A DNA stretch of 64,000 nt, taken from assembly GCA_910584235.1 (NCBI GenBank), contig CAJTZD010000001.1:238962-302961 (forward strand), given 5' to 3'. How positions within the stretch are numbered: the stretch's first letter is position 1; every line of letters begins with the position of its first letter. The notes under the pieces were generated by a model. That model had not been told where the DNA came from. It made no database searches and was given only the letters and a program-made list of their open reading frames with translations. Shown piece after piece: positions 44,111 through 53,157 of the stretch. Made by a program: the position numbers and the translations under genes. The stretch comes from an uncultured Acetatifactor sp. (GTDB taxonomy: Bacteria; Bacillota; Clostridia; Lachnospirales; Lachnospiraceae).

Positions 44111-45277
44111 TCACCCTTTCACGATCCGGACCCGGAACACGCCTCCTATGGCCTCCAGTGCACGGATGATCTCTTCCGTGGGAGCCTCCTCCACATCCAG
44201 CATGGTGTAGGCCACCTCCCCCCGGGATTTGTTGGTCATATCGCTGATGTTGATCCCTTTCTCGCCAAACTCCGCGGTGAACTTGGTAATCATATTGGCG
44301 ATATTCCGGTGGAAAATCGCCACGCGGCCCGCCTTGGTGCAGATCCCCATGTCGCAGGCGGGATAGTTGACGCTGTTACGTATATTTCCATTCTCCAGAT
44401 AGTCCATCATCTCTTCCACAGCCATCACAGCGCAATTATCCTCGGACTCCTCCGTGCTGGCTCCCAGATGGGGAATGACGATACAGCCTTTCTGCCCTGC
44501 CGTAGTGGGATTGGGGAAATCCGACACATACCTGGCCACCTTGCCGCTCTTTAAGGCTTCCAGCACATCCGCCTCATTCGCCAGCAGATCCCTGGCGAAG
44601 TTCAGCAGAATAACCCCGTCTTTCATCTTGGAAATGGCATCCGCGTTCAGCATCCCCCTGGTGGAATCCATCAGCGGCACATGGATGGTGATGTAGTCGC
44701 ACTGGGCGTAGATATCCTCCACATTGGTCACATGGTGCACCGCCCGGCTCAGGCTCCAGGCCGCGTTCACGGAGAGGTAGGGATCGTACCCGTACACCTC
44801 CATGTCCAGCGCCACCGCCGCATTGGCCACTTTCACGCCGATGGCCCCCAGGCCGATGACCCCCAGCTTCTTGGCTCTAATCTCCGTGCCCGCGAAATTC
44901 TTCTTGGCTTTTTCCGCGGACTTTGAGATATCCGCATCCTCTTTCGCCCCTTTTACCCACTCAATGCCGCCCACCACGTCCCGGGCCGCCAGCAGCATCC
45001 CGGCAATGACCAGCTCTTTCACGCCGTTGGCATTAGCGCCGGGCGTATTGAATACCACCACGCCATGCTCCGCGCATTTCTCCAGCGGAATGTTGTTCAC
45101 ACCGGCCCCGGCCCTTGCCACCGCAAGGAGGCGTTCCGGCAGCTCCATTTCATGCATGGACGCGCTCCTGACCAGGATGCCGTCCGCCGCCTCCGCATCG
45201 GCAGTGATCTCATATTGGCTGCTGAAATTCTGTAACCCCACCTGCGCGATGGGATTCATGCAATTAATTTTGTACAT
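44111..45277 (-). CDS. serA: D-3-phosphoglycerate dehydrogenase
   Basis: 388 residues from ATG 45277 (AGGAG five bases upstream). It oxidises 3-phosphoglycerate to 3-phosphohydroxypyruvate, the first step of serine synthesis. The NAD-binding motif is LGVIGLGAIGVKVANAAVAL. The catalytic Arg lies in LLNFARDLLANEADVLEAL, the Glu in SDFPNP's vicinity and the His in IPHLGASTEESE. A C-terminal ACT domain (MLDVEEAPTEEIIRALEAIG) suggests feedback control by serine. The usual family length is 390-530, so this is the short form. It lies 49 bases after serC. Confidence 0.95.
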   Translation of the reverse strand: MYKINCMNPIAQVGLQNFSSQYEITADAEAADGILVRSASMHEMELPERLLAVARAGAGVNNIPLEKCAEHGVVVFNTPGANANGVKELVIAGMLLAARDVVGGIEWVKGAKEDADISKSAEKAKKNFAGTEIRAKKLGVIGLGAIGVKVANAAVALDMEVYGYDPYLSVNAAWSLSRAVHHVTNVEDIYAQCDYITIHVPLMDSTRGMLNADAISKMKDGVILLNFARDLLANEADVLEALKSGKVARYVSDFPNPTTAGQKGCIVIPHLGASTEESEDNCAVMAVEEMMDYLENGNIRNSVNYPACDMGICTKAGRVAIFHRNIANMITKFTAEFGEKGINISDMTNKSRGEVAYTMLDVEEAPTEEIIRALEAIGGVFRVRIVKG

Positions 45278-45326
45278 ATGTTCTCCTATCTGACTTGGTC
45301 TGGTATTTGTGCTGTCCCTTTCGTCT

Positions 45327-46409
45327 TCATTTGTTCTTCGCTTCGAACCCGCGCATGAACGCCACCAGCTTCTCCACGCCCTCCATGGGCATGGCATTGT
45401 AGATGCTGGCCCGCATGCCGCCCACGGAACGATGCCCTTTCAGGTTCTCGAATCCGGCTTCTTTCGCCTCTTTCACGAATTTCGCGTCCAGATCCGCATC
45501 CCCGGTGACGAAAGGCACATTCATCAGAGAGCGGTCTTCCCTGCGGACAGTCCCCCGGAACATTTTGCTCTCGTCCAGGAAATCATAGAGGATTTTCGCT
45601 TTCTTTTCGTTATACTCTTTCATGGCCTCCAGGCCGCCCTGTTTCTTCAGCCACTTAAACACCTTGCCGCAGATATAGATGCCGTAGGCGGGCGGAGTGT
45701 TGTAGAGAGACTCGTTGTCGGCGTGAATCTTGTACCGCAGCATGGTAGGCGTTCCGGGCAGCACATCCTCGGTAATCAGATCTTCTCTGATGATGACGAT
45801 GACCACGCCTGCAGGTCCGATATTTTTCTGCACGCCGCCATAAATGACACCATATTTCGTCACATCCACCGGCTCCGACAGAAAACAACTGGACACATCC
45901 GCCACCAGCGGCTTTCCCTTGGTGTCGGGCAGGGTCTTGAACTTGGTGCCATAGATGGTATTGTTCTCGCAGATATAGACATAATCCGCGTCCTCGCTGA
46001 CCGGCAGATCCGAGCAGTCCGGAATATAGGAAAAGGTCTCATCCTCGGAAGACGCAATCTTGTTGGCCTTGCCGTAAATCTGCGCCTCCTGGTAAGCTTT
46101 TTTCGCCCACTGGCCGGTGACGATGTAATCCGCCACCTTATTCTTCATCAGGTTCATGGGAATCATGGCGAACTGCTGGCTGGCGCCTCCCTGCAGGAAC
46201 AGCACCTTATAATTGTCGGGAATCTTCATCAGGTCACGCAGATCAGCCTCCGCTTCCTTGATAATGGTATCATAGGTCTTGGAGCGGTGGCTCATCTCCA
46301 TGACGGACATACCCGTGCCCTTATAATCCAACATCTCGTCCGCCGCTTCCCGCAGCACCTCCTCCGGCAGGACGGCAGGCCCCGCGGAGAAATTATATAC
46401 TCTTCTCAT
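45327..46409 (-). CDS. serC: Phosphoserine aminotransferase
   Basis: 360 residues, class V PLP enzyme. It converts 3-phosphohydroxypyruvate and glutamate to phosphoserine. YNFSAGPAVLPEEVLREAADEM is the diagnostic N-terminus; the PLP lysine is in YGGVQKNIGPAGV; GGMRASIYNAMPMEGVEKL closes the protein. The length matches the family. It leads the serC-serA unit; no serB is visible. GGAGG precedes ATG 46409 and a promoter lies about 55 bases further upstream. Confidence 0.97.
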   Translation of the reverse strand: MRRVYNFSAGPAVLPEEVLREAADEMLDYKGTGMSVMEMSHRSKTYDTIIKEAEADLRDLMKIPDNYKVLFLQGGASQQFAMIPMNLMKNKVADYIVTGQWAKKAYQEAQIYGKANKIASSEDETFSYIPDCSDLPVSEDADYVYICENNTIYGTKFKTLPDTKGKPLVADVSSCFLSEPVDVTKYGVIYGGVQKNIGPAGVVIVIIREDLITEDVLPGTPTMLRYKIHADNESLYNTPPAYGIYICGKVFKWLKKQGGLEAMKEYNEKKAKILYDFLDESKMFRGTVRREDRSLMNVPFVTGDADLDAKFVKEAKEAGFENLKGHRSVGGMRASIYNAMPMEGVEKLVAFMRGFEAKNK

Positions 46410-46458
46410 CTCTCAACCTCCACAATTTAAACTGTAAACCAACATAACCGCTCAGATT

Positions 46459-46487
46459 AGAATACCCTTTTCGGGCACTTTAGTCAA
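46459..46487 (-). promoter_or_regulatory. Promoter of serC-serA
   Basis: Read leftward: TTGACT (46487-46482), 17-base spacer, TATTCT (46464-46459), 50 bases before the serC ATG. Confidence 0.65.
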
Positions 46488-46507
46488 GTACATCGTTAAA
46501 ATCTTTT

Positions 46508-46558
46508 AAAAAAACTTAGGCTTCATCGCCAAAAGCAGGCGTCTGAAGCCCGAGTTTG
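46508..46558 (-). terminator. Intrinsic terminator after the L,D-transpeptidase gene
   Basis: On the minus strand AACT-GGCTTCA pairs with TGAAGCC-AGTT around an inner CGCC/GGCG hairpin, followed by seven T residues. It starts 2 bases past the stop codon at 46560. Confidence 0.75.
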
Positions 46559-46559
46559 C

Positions 46560-48038
46560 TCAATAAAACATAATCACCGGCATCCCCACTTCCACCATCT
46601 CATAGAGCTGTGACATATTGCCTGAGGGTGTGTTGATGCAGCCATGGGAGCCGTTCGTCTGATAGATCAGTCCGCCGAAGCTCCCCCGCCAGCTGGCGTC
46701 ATGAATTCCGATATTTCCTACCACAGGCACCCAATACTTGACGAAAGATTCATAGTCCGCCCCCCGCAGAGTCTGATTTCGCTGTTTCGCATGAATATAA
46801 TTAATACCCTGAGGCGTTCCCATCCGCCTGCCTGTATTGCCTGTGACTACATCTGTCTCCAGCTCCAGTTCCCCCTTTGCATAATAGTACATCTTCTGCT
46901 GGGTCATGTCTATCTCAATGTAGGTATCGCCAATATCGTCCAGGCCCCGCACATATCCTTTTTGAATATATGCAGGCACATGCGCTTGCATTCCGCCGGA
47001 TACAACAGAGTCTGCCGTGTCCCGGGTGCCGGCCGTCTGTCCTGCGTCTGCCGTCCCCTTGTCTGCCGAAATCTGCAGCGCCTCCAGCAGATACGCTTTC
47101 TCTGCTTCCCGGTCCAGCTTTGTCCCATATGTAACATAGGAAACCGTCACAATATCCCCTCTGGTAGACTGGAACTCTTTCTCGGTGCCGCAGGTATCAT
47201 AGTCCGCAGCCAGCGCATCTACCCAGGACATAATCTTTTCTTCGTCCACCCCAATCTGCCCTTCATGATCCAGAGTCGGGCAGCCGTCCGCCCCGATCTT
47301 CAGAAACCCTGACAGCACAGCCGTTGTCAGAGGGATCTGCTCAGTCCCCATATCATAAACGATCCTGCCTCCCCTGGCAAGAAATGCGCTTACCTGCTCC
47401 CAGATATCCCGCTGCCTCTTATCGGCCTCTGTGTCCGCAAGGTTTTCATAGCAGCCGCCTGCCGACAGATCTATCAGCGTATGTCCCTTAGCCAGACAGT
47501 CTTTCAGATAGGCGCAAGCCTTTTCCAGATTCAGCCGGTCTGCATTTCCATCCTGCAGCTCAAAGCCCTCCGGCGATTGGCATACCCTGACACCCGCTGT
47601 CTTTTCCTGCTCTTGTGCCACAAACGGCAGCTCCAGAAAACAGGCCAGAAGCTTTTCTTCATCCGCAATGTACTTTTCCGGCATCAGATTGCTGGATACG
47701 GGACTTTTCAGATTGTCCATCCAGAAAGCGGATGCGTTCTTTTTTAGATAAGCTTTCAGCGCATCGGAATAATCCGGTCTGATATCCGCAGCCAGCATAT
47801 CAATTTCCCAATTCACACAATCGGCATCCACGATTGTTATCACGGATGCCTCCTGTGCGCTCACCAGTTCTTCATTTACCTGCTCTATGGATTTTCCCGT
47901 ACAGTATACTCCGTTAATCCAGGTATTCACGGGGAAATTGCTGCGGTAATACAAAGTAAGCCCCAGCAGTCCCCCCAACCCCAGTAACATCCCGCCCAGC
48001 AGGAACATCAGCAGAAACCGAAACAACTTTCTAAACAT
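46560..48038 (-). CDS. L,D-transpeptidase (YkuD) with N-terminal membrane anchor
   Basis: 492 residues. A membrane helix at about 8-30 is followed by a peptidoglycan-binding-like repeat region (GVYCTGKSIEQVNEELVSAQ; a second copy near residues 210-300) and a C-terminal YkuD domain. There, YIEIDMTQQKMYYYAKGELE starts the fold and GIHDASWRGSFGG plus NGSHGCINTP give the catalytic His and Cys of HxxxSHGC. By family it makes 3-3 cross-links in peptidoglycan or anchors wall material from outside the cell. It starts 11 bases after the ilvB stop, an odd neighbour. Confidence 0.9.
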   Translation of the reverse strand: MFRKLFRFLLMFLLGGMLLGLGGLLGLTLYYRSNFPVNTWINGVYCTGKSIEQVNEELVSAQEASVITIVDADCVNWEIDMLAADIRPDYSDALKAYLKKNASAFWMDNLKSPVSSNLMPEKYIADEEKLLACFLELPFVAQEQEKTAGVRVCQSPEGFELQDGNADRLNLEKACAYLKDCLAKGHTLIDLSAGGCYENLADTEADKRQRDIWEQVSAFLARGGRIVYDMGTEQIPLTTAVLSGFLKIGADGCPTLDHEGQIGVDEEKIMSWVDALAADYDTCGTEKEFQSTRGDIVTVSYVTYGTKLDREAEKAYLLEALQISADKGTADAGQTAGTRDTADSVVSGGMQAHVPAYIQKGYVRGLDDIGDTYIEIDMTQQKMYYYAKGELELETDVVTGNTGRRMGTPQGINYIHAKQRNQTLRGADYESFVKYWVPVVGNIGIHDASWRGSFGGLIYQTNGSHGCINTPSGNMSQLYEMVEVGMPVIMFY

Positions 48039-48049
48039 AAGAAACCCTA

Positions 48050-49735
48050 TTATCTTTCGTTCTTTTTCTTCAGATCATCCCCGTCAAAGACTTCCACAAT
48101 GGGCGCTCCGGCAGGAACCATGGGAAATACCTTGTCGTCTTCCGGTATTATGCATTCAATCAGAACCGGCGCATTCAGCGCAATGGCTTTTTCCAGCGCA
48201 GGCTGTACTTCCTCCCTTGTCGTCACGCGGATGGCCTCACAGCCCAGCCCTTCCGCCACTTTGCAGAAATCCACCTTATCATGTAAAACAGTCTGGGAAT
48301 ACCGTTTTCCATAGAACAGCGTCTGCCACTGGCGTACCATCCCCAGCACATGGTTGTTGATAACCACCTGTATAATGGGAATATTGTAGCGGCTTGCCGT
48401 AGCCAGCTCATTCATATTCATGCGAAAACATCCGTCTCCCGCAATATTAATGCACAATTTATCCGGCTGTCCCAGCTGCGCGCCAATACAGGCGCCCAGG
48501 CCATATCCCATAGTGCCCAGCCCCCCGGAGGATAAAAAGGTACGGGGTTTGGTGTAATGGTAATACTGTGCAGCCCACATCTGGTGCTGTCCCACATCCG
48601 TGGTGATCAGCGCCTCCCCCTTTGTGACCTTGTCTATGGTCTCGATGACATAGGGGCATGTCAGTTTATCGTCTTCATATCTCAGGGGATATTTCTCTTT
48701 CATGTCAATGATGGTCTTCATCCACTCGCCGTGTTCCTGCTTTGTCAGACGCTTATTCAGCTCCTGAAGAACAAGCCTCAAATCTCCTACCAGACTGGCA
48801 TCCGCACGGATATTTTTATTGATTTCCGCCGCATCAATGTCAATATGGACAATCTTGGCATTCTCCGCGAATTTCTTCGGATTGCCGATCACGCGGTCGG
48901 AAAATCTGGCCCCCAGGGCAATCAGCACATCGCACTGGCTCACACCCAGGTTGGAGGTCTTGGTGCCGTGCATGCCTATCATGCCTGTATAGCGTTCACT
49001 CCGACCGTCAAAAGCGCCTTTTCCCATAAGAGTATCGCACACGGGAGCGTCAATCAATTCGGCAAATGCCGCCACTTCCTCACAGGCATCCGAAATCACA
49101 GCGCCGCCGCCCAGATAAATATATGGCTTCTTTGCGGACAGGATATATTCTACCGCCTTGGCTATCTCTTCTTCCGTACAGCGATATACCATGCGCTTCT
49201 CCTCTATGGGCTTACGCGTATATTCACAGACAGCAGCCGTCACATCCTTGGTGATATCCACCAGCACGGGACCCGGACGTCCGCTTCTGGCAATGGTAAA
49301 TGCCCGCCTTATGGTATCCGCCAAATCCTCCACGTTTTTTACGATATAACCGTGTTTTGTGATGGGCATGGTCACACCGGCGATATCCACCTCCTGGAAG
49401 CTGTCCTTTCCCAGCATAGGCAGGGTCACGTTGGCCGTAATGGCCACCACCGGCACGGAATCCATATAGGCCGTGGCGATGCCGGTCACCAGATTTGTTG
49501 CCCCCGGGCCGCTGGTGGCCATGCATACTCCAACCTTGCCGGTGGCCCTGGCATAACCGTCCGCCGCATGGGCAGCGCCCTGCTCATGGGACGTCAATAT
49601 ATGTCTGATTTCATTGCTGTGTTTATAAAGCGTATCATATATGTTCAGGATGGTGCCGCCTGGATAGCCGAAGACAGTGTCCACGCCCTGTTCTTTCAGA
49701 CATTCCACTACGATTTCCGATCCGGTCAATTGCAT
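48050..49735 (-). CDS. ilvB: Acetolactate synthase large subunit
   Basis: 561 residues from ATG 49735 (AAGGAGG upstream; a GTG ten codons earlier is less likely). It joins two pyruvates, or pyruvate and 2-ketobutyrate, using TPP and FAD. VFGYPGGTILNIYDTL and SHEQGAAHAADGYARATG hold the catalytic glutamate, and GDGCFRMNMNELATASRYN is the TPP/Mg motif. The small subunit gene ilvN is not next to it; the following gene is an L,D-transpeptidase. It is the last of leuB-ilvD-ilvB. Confidence 0.95.
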   Translation of the reverse strand: MQLTGSEIVVECLKEQGVDTVFGYPGGTILNIYDTLYKHSNEIRHILTSHEQGAAHAADGYARATGKVGVCMATSGPGATNLVTGIATAYMDSVPVVAITANVTLPMLGKDSFQEVDIAGVTMPITKHGYIVKNVEDLADTIRRAFTIARSGRPGPVLVDITKDVTAAVCEYTRKPIEEKRMVYRCTEEEIAKAVEYILSAKKPYIYLGGGAVISDACEEVAAFAELIDAPVCDTLMGKGAFDGRSERYTGMIGMHGTKTSNLGVSQCDVLIALGARFSDRVIGNPKKFAENAKIVHIDIDAAEINKNIRADASLVGDLRLVLQELNKRLTKQEHGEWMKTIIDMKEKYPLRYEDDKLTCPYVIETIDKVTKGEALITTDVGQHQMWAAQYYHYTKPRTFLSSGGLGTMGYGLGACIGAQLGQPDKLCINIAGDGCFRMNMNELATASRYNIPIIQVVINNHVLGMVRQWQTLFYGKRYSQTVLHDKVDFCKVAEGLGCEAIRVTTREEVQPALEKAIALNAPVLIECIIPEDDKVFPMVPAGAPIVEVFDGDDLKKKNER

Positions 49736-49912
49736 TCTTGCTTCCTCCTTATAATTTACCGCCACCCGCTTCTGATCTCTGCATAAAGCTTTGGCCTATA
49801 CCTGCCATTCTCTCCAGCCTGTTGTCCCCCAGGCCTGCCTGGCTGCACTCCGCATTAATCTTTGGGCTGCCTATGCGTACGCAAGTCTCCGCAACAGCCT
49901 TTGTATCTGTCC

Positions 49913-51580
49913 CTATTTCCGGATTTCCAGAACCGCGCCCCGGTTGCCGCTGGTAACCATTTCCCGGTATCTGGTGAGATATCCGGTGGAAACTTTGGGC
50001 TCTCTGGGCTGCCAGTTTGCACGTCTCTGAGCCAAGACTTCGTCAGACACCAGCACTTCCAGTTTATTCTCAGGAATGTTGATACTGATGATATCTCCCT
50101 CCTCCACCAAAGCAATAGGCCCGCCCACTGCCGCCTCCGGGGATACATGGCCTATGGAAGCGCCTCTGGAAGCGCCGGAAAAACGTCCATCCGTAATCAG
50201 GGCCACGCTGGAGCCTAATCCCATTCCTGCGATGGCGGATGTAGGGTTCAGCATCTCCCGCATACCGGGTCCCCCTTTCGGCCCCTCATAGCGGATGACT
50301 ACGACATCTCCTGCCACAATCTTTCCTCCCTTAATGGCCTCAATAGCATCCTCCTCGCAGTCAAACACCCTTGCGGGTCCCTGATGCACCAGCATCTCGG
50401 GAACCACCGCCGAACGCTTTACCACGCCGCTGTCCGGAGCCAGATTGCCTTTCAGGATAGCGATGCCGCCTGTCTCGGAATAGGGATTTTCCACCGGACG
50501 GATAACCTCCGGATTCAGATTCCGGCAGTTTCTGATATTCTCACCGATGGGAGTTCCGTTTACAGTCATGCAATCCGGATTCAAGAGATTTTTCTTCGTC
50601 AATTCATTCATCACCGCATATACACCGCCCGCCTCATTCAGGTCTTCCATATAAGTGGGACCCGCAGGGGCAAGATGGCACAGATTCGGTGTCTTTGCGG
50701 ACAATTCATTTGCAATGTCCAGGTTCAGTTCCACTCCGGCCTCTCTGGCAATGGCAGGCAGATGGAGCATGGAATTGGTGGAACATCCCAGAGCCATGTC
50801 CACGGTGAGAGCGTTCATAAACGCTTTTTCGGTCATAATATCACGGGGTTTGATATCCTTTTCCACCAGCTCCATGATCTTCATGCCCGCATGCTTGGCC
50901 AGACGAATGCGCTCGGAGTACACCGCGGGCACAGTACCGTTGCCTTTCAGGCCCATACCGATGGCTTCTGTCAGGCAGTTCATGGAATTGGCGGTATACA
51001 TGCCGGAGCAGGAGCCGCAGGTAGGGCATACTTTCTCCTCGTACTCGCACAGCTCCTCCGTAGTCATGGTACCGGCAGCCACACTGCCCACTGCCTCAAA
51101 CATGGAAGACAAGCTCTTCTTCTGTCCATGGATACGTCCCGCCATCATAGGACCTCCGGAAACAAAGATCGTAGGGATGTTCACACGGGCCGCCGCCATC
51201 AAAAGGCCCGGCACATTCTTGTCACAGTTGGGAATGCACACCAGACCGTCGAAGCCGTGGGCCAGGGCCATACATTCCGTGCTGTCCGCAATCAAGTCCC
51301 TGGTCACCAAGGAGTACTTCATGCCCACATGCCCCATGGCGATGCCGTCGCACACTGCGATGGCAGGGAACATGATGGGGGTGCCGCCTGCCATGGCCAC
51401 GCCCATTTTCACTGCCTCCGCAATTTTATCTAAGTTCATATGACCGGGTACGATCTCATTGTAGGAACAGACAATCCCGATCAGTGGACGTCTCCGTTCC
51501 TCCTCCGTATATCCAAGTGCATTGAATAAGCTCCTGTGAGGCGCCTGGGCGGTGCCTGTCTTGACTGCGTCACTCCTCAT
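49913..51580 (-). CDS. ilvD: Dihydroxy-acid dehydratase
   Basis: 555 residues. It dehydrates 2,3-dihydroxyisovalerate and 2,3-dihydroxy-3-methylvalerate in valine and isoleucine synthesis. Fe-S cluster cysteines are visible in IPNCDKNVPGLL, CPTCGSCSGMYTANSMNCLTE; DGRFSGASRGASIGHVSPEA carries the catalytic serine. The length is as expected. ATG 51580 follows AGGAGG. It lies 88 bases after leuB. Confidence 0.97.
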   Translation of the reverse strand: MRSDAVKTGTAQAPHRSLFNALGYTEEERRRPLIGIVCSYNEIVPGHMNLDKIAEAVKMGVAMAGGTPIMFPAIAVCDGIAMGHVGMKYSLVTRDLIADSTECMALAHGFDGLVCIPNCDKNVPGLLMAAARVNIPTIFVSGGPMMAGRIHGQKKSLSSMFEAVGSVAAGTMTTEELCEYEEKVCPTCGSCSGMYTANSMNCLTEAIGMGLKGNGTVPAVYSERIRLAKHAGMKIMELVEKDIKPRDIMTEKAFMNALTVDMALGCSTNSMLHLPAIAREAGVELNLDIANELSAKTPNLCHLAPAGPTYMEDLNEAGGVYAVMNELTKKNLLNPDCMTVNGTPIGENIRNCRNLNPEVIRPVENPYSETGGIAILKGNLAPDSGVVKRSAVVPEMLVHQGPARVFDCEEDAIEAIKGGKIVAGDVVVIRYEGPKGGPGMREMLNPTSAIAGMGLGSSVALITDGRFSGASRGASIGHVSPEAAVGGPIALVEEGDIISINIPENKLEVLVSDEVLAQRRANWQPREPKVSTGYLTRYREMVTSGNRGAVLEIRK

Positions 51581-51668
51581 GTTAGTCCCTCCTGATTTAT
51601 AGTTTCATCTGTGATTTCCGATCCTGTTCCGCTTTCGTTTCCCCTTTTCGCACTGTCACCGGCATCTG

Positions 51669-52754
51669 CTACTGTATCCTCTCGGCCAGCAAATCGCCCA
51701 TCTTGGTACAGCCCACTTTCTCACAGCCCTGGGAGTAGATGTCGACCGTACGGTAGCCTTCTTTCAGCACCTGTTTTACGGCTCTCTCGATAGCATCCGC
51801 CTCTTTATCCAGGTCAAAGCTGTAACGCAGCATCATGGCAGCGCTGAGCACTGTCGCAATCGGATTCGCAATGTCCTGCCCCGCGATGTCCGGCGCGGAG
51901 CCGTGGCTGGGCTCATAGAGACCGAACTTGCTGTCGTTTAAGCTGGCGCTGGCAAGCATGCCGATGGACCCGGTGACCATACTGGCCTCGTCGGAAAGGA
52001 TGTCGCCGAACATATTCTCCGTCAAAATCACGTCGAACTGGGCCGGATCCTTTACCAGCTGCATGGCGCAGTTGTCCACCAGCATATGCTCCAGCTTCAC
52101 TTCCGGATAATCCACAGCCACTTCCTCCACCACCTTCCTCCACAGTCTGGAGGAGTCCAGCACATTGGCCTTGTCCACGCTGGTGACCTTTTTCCGGCGC
52201 TTCATGGCAATGTCGAAGCCCTTGACGGCAATGCGGCGGATCTCGTTCTCGTCATAGGTCAGGGTATCAATGGCCTTGCGCACTCCATTTTCCTCCACGG
52301 TCTTCCGCTCTCCGAAATACAGTCCACCGGTGAGTTCCCGCATGATCAGCATGTCGAACCCTGCCCTGCTGATTTCCTCTTTCAGCGGACATGCCTCCGC
52401 CAGCTCATCGTAAAGCACCGCGGGACGCAGATTTGCGAACAGGTTCAGGGCCTTGCGGATGGCCAGGAGTCCCGCCTCCGGGCGCAGGTTAGGCGGAAGC
52501 TTGTACCATGGAGATTTCGTGGTATCTCCGCCGATGGATCCCATCAGCACCGCGTCCGCCGCTTTTGCTTTTGCCACGGCCTCCTCGGTCAGAGGGACGC
52601 CATGTACGTCAATGGAAGCGCCTCCCATGAGAATATCCTCAAATATCATCTTATGTCCGTAAATCTCTGCCGTCTTTTCCAGAACTTTCTTCGCTTCCCG
52701 AACAATCTCCGGCCCAATGCCGTCACCGGGAATACATGTGATATGTAATTCCAT
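51669..52754 (-). CDS. leuB: 3-isopropylmalate dehydrogenase
   Basis: 361 residues from ATG 52754 (GGAAGG six bases upstream). It oxidatively decarboxylates 3-isopropylmalate in leucine synthesis with NAD. ITCIPGDGIGPEIVREAKKVL, MRELTGGLYFGERK, the Mg/substrate segment in ILTENMFGDILSDEASMVTG and YEPSHGSAPDIAGQDIANP are diagnostic. leuA and leuCD are not in the window. First gene of the branched-chain unit. Confidence 0.97.
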   Translation of the reverse strand: MELHITCIPGDGIGPEIVREAKKVLEKTAEIYGHKMIFEDILMGGASIDVHGVPLTEEAVAKAKAADAVLMGSIGGDTTKSPWYKLPPNLRPEAGLLAIRKALNLFANLRPAVLYDELAEACPLKEEISRAGFDMLIMRELTGGLYFGERKTVEENGVRKAIDTLTYDENEIRRIAVKGFDIAMKRRKKVTSVDKANVLDSSRLWRKVVEEVAVDYPEVKLEHMLVDNCAMQLVKDPAQFDVILTENMFGDILSDEASMVTGSIGMLASASLNDSKFGLYEPSHGSAPDIAGQDIANPIATVLSAAMMLRYSFDLDKEADAIERAVKQVLKEGYRTVDIYSQGCEKVGCTKMGDLLAERIQ

Positions 52755-52835
52755 TTTTCCCTTCCTTTCCTGCATGCGGCCCTGGCAGCCGTATCACTTC
52801 CGGACTGTTTCTGTCCGTTCCGTACATTTCCTTTC

Positions 52836-52864
52836 ATCATACCTGATTCACGCCTAAATAGCAA
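52836..52864 (-). promoter_or_regulatory. Promoter of leuB-ilvD-ilvB
   Basis: Read leftward: TTGCTA (52864-52859), 17-base spacer, TATGAT (52841-52836), 82 bases before the leuB ATG. The short leader shows a CGGAACGGACAGAAACAGTCCGG dyad but no T-box or leucine-codon leader peptide. Confidence 0.65.
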
Positions 52865-52885
52865 TAAAATGTTATAAAGAATCAA

Positions 52886-53155
52886 TCATTTAGAATCAAT
52901 CATTAGGCGCGGATTTTCTTCAGCAGCCTCCTGTAACACTCTTTCCAGCACAGATGCATAGCCCTCCAGGTTCTCCCGCAGCGCATCTCTATGTACAATC
53001 CTTATTTCCGCTTCCTCTCTCACGTCCGTAAGGCAATCATACAAAGCATCCAGATTTCTGCCATACCATTGGGGAAATTCCAGTGAAGAAGCCAAAGCAT
53101 CATGTAGTTGTCTTCTATTTTTTATTTCCGCTCCGTCCAATACACAGACCCGCAT
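52886..53155 (-). CDS. Barstar-family ribonuclease inhibitor
   Basis: 89 residues. The pattern MRVCVLDGAEIKNRRQLHDA, then FPQWYGRNLDALYDCLTDV is the barstar signature (the WYGxNLDAL helix contacts the RNase active site). It starts 2 bases after the barnase-like gene stop and has GGAG upstream, so it is co-translated. By family it neutralises the partner RNase in the cytoplasm, protecting the producer. Confidence 0.92.
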   Translation of the reverse strand: MRVCVLDGAEIKNRRQLHDALASSLEFPQWYGRNLDALYDCLTDVREEAEIRIVHRDALRENLEGYASVLERVLQEAAEENPRLMIDSK

Positions 53156-53157
53156 AT

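Noticed and set aside
52755..52835. T-box or leucine attenuator before leuB
   Set aside because: The leader is too short and has no T-box sequence or run of leucine codons.
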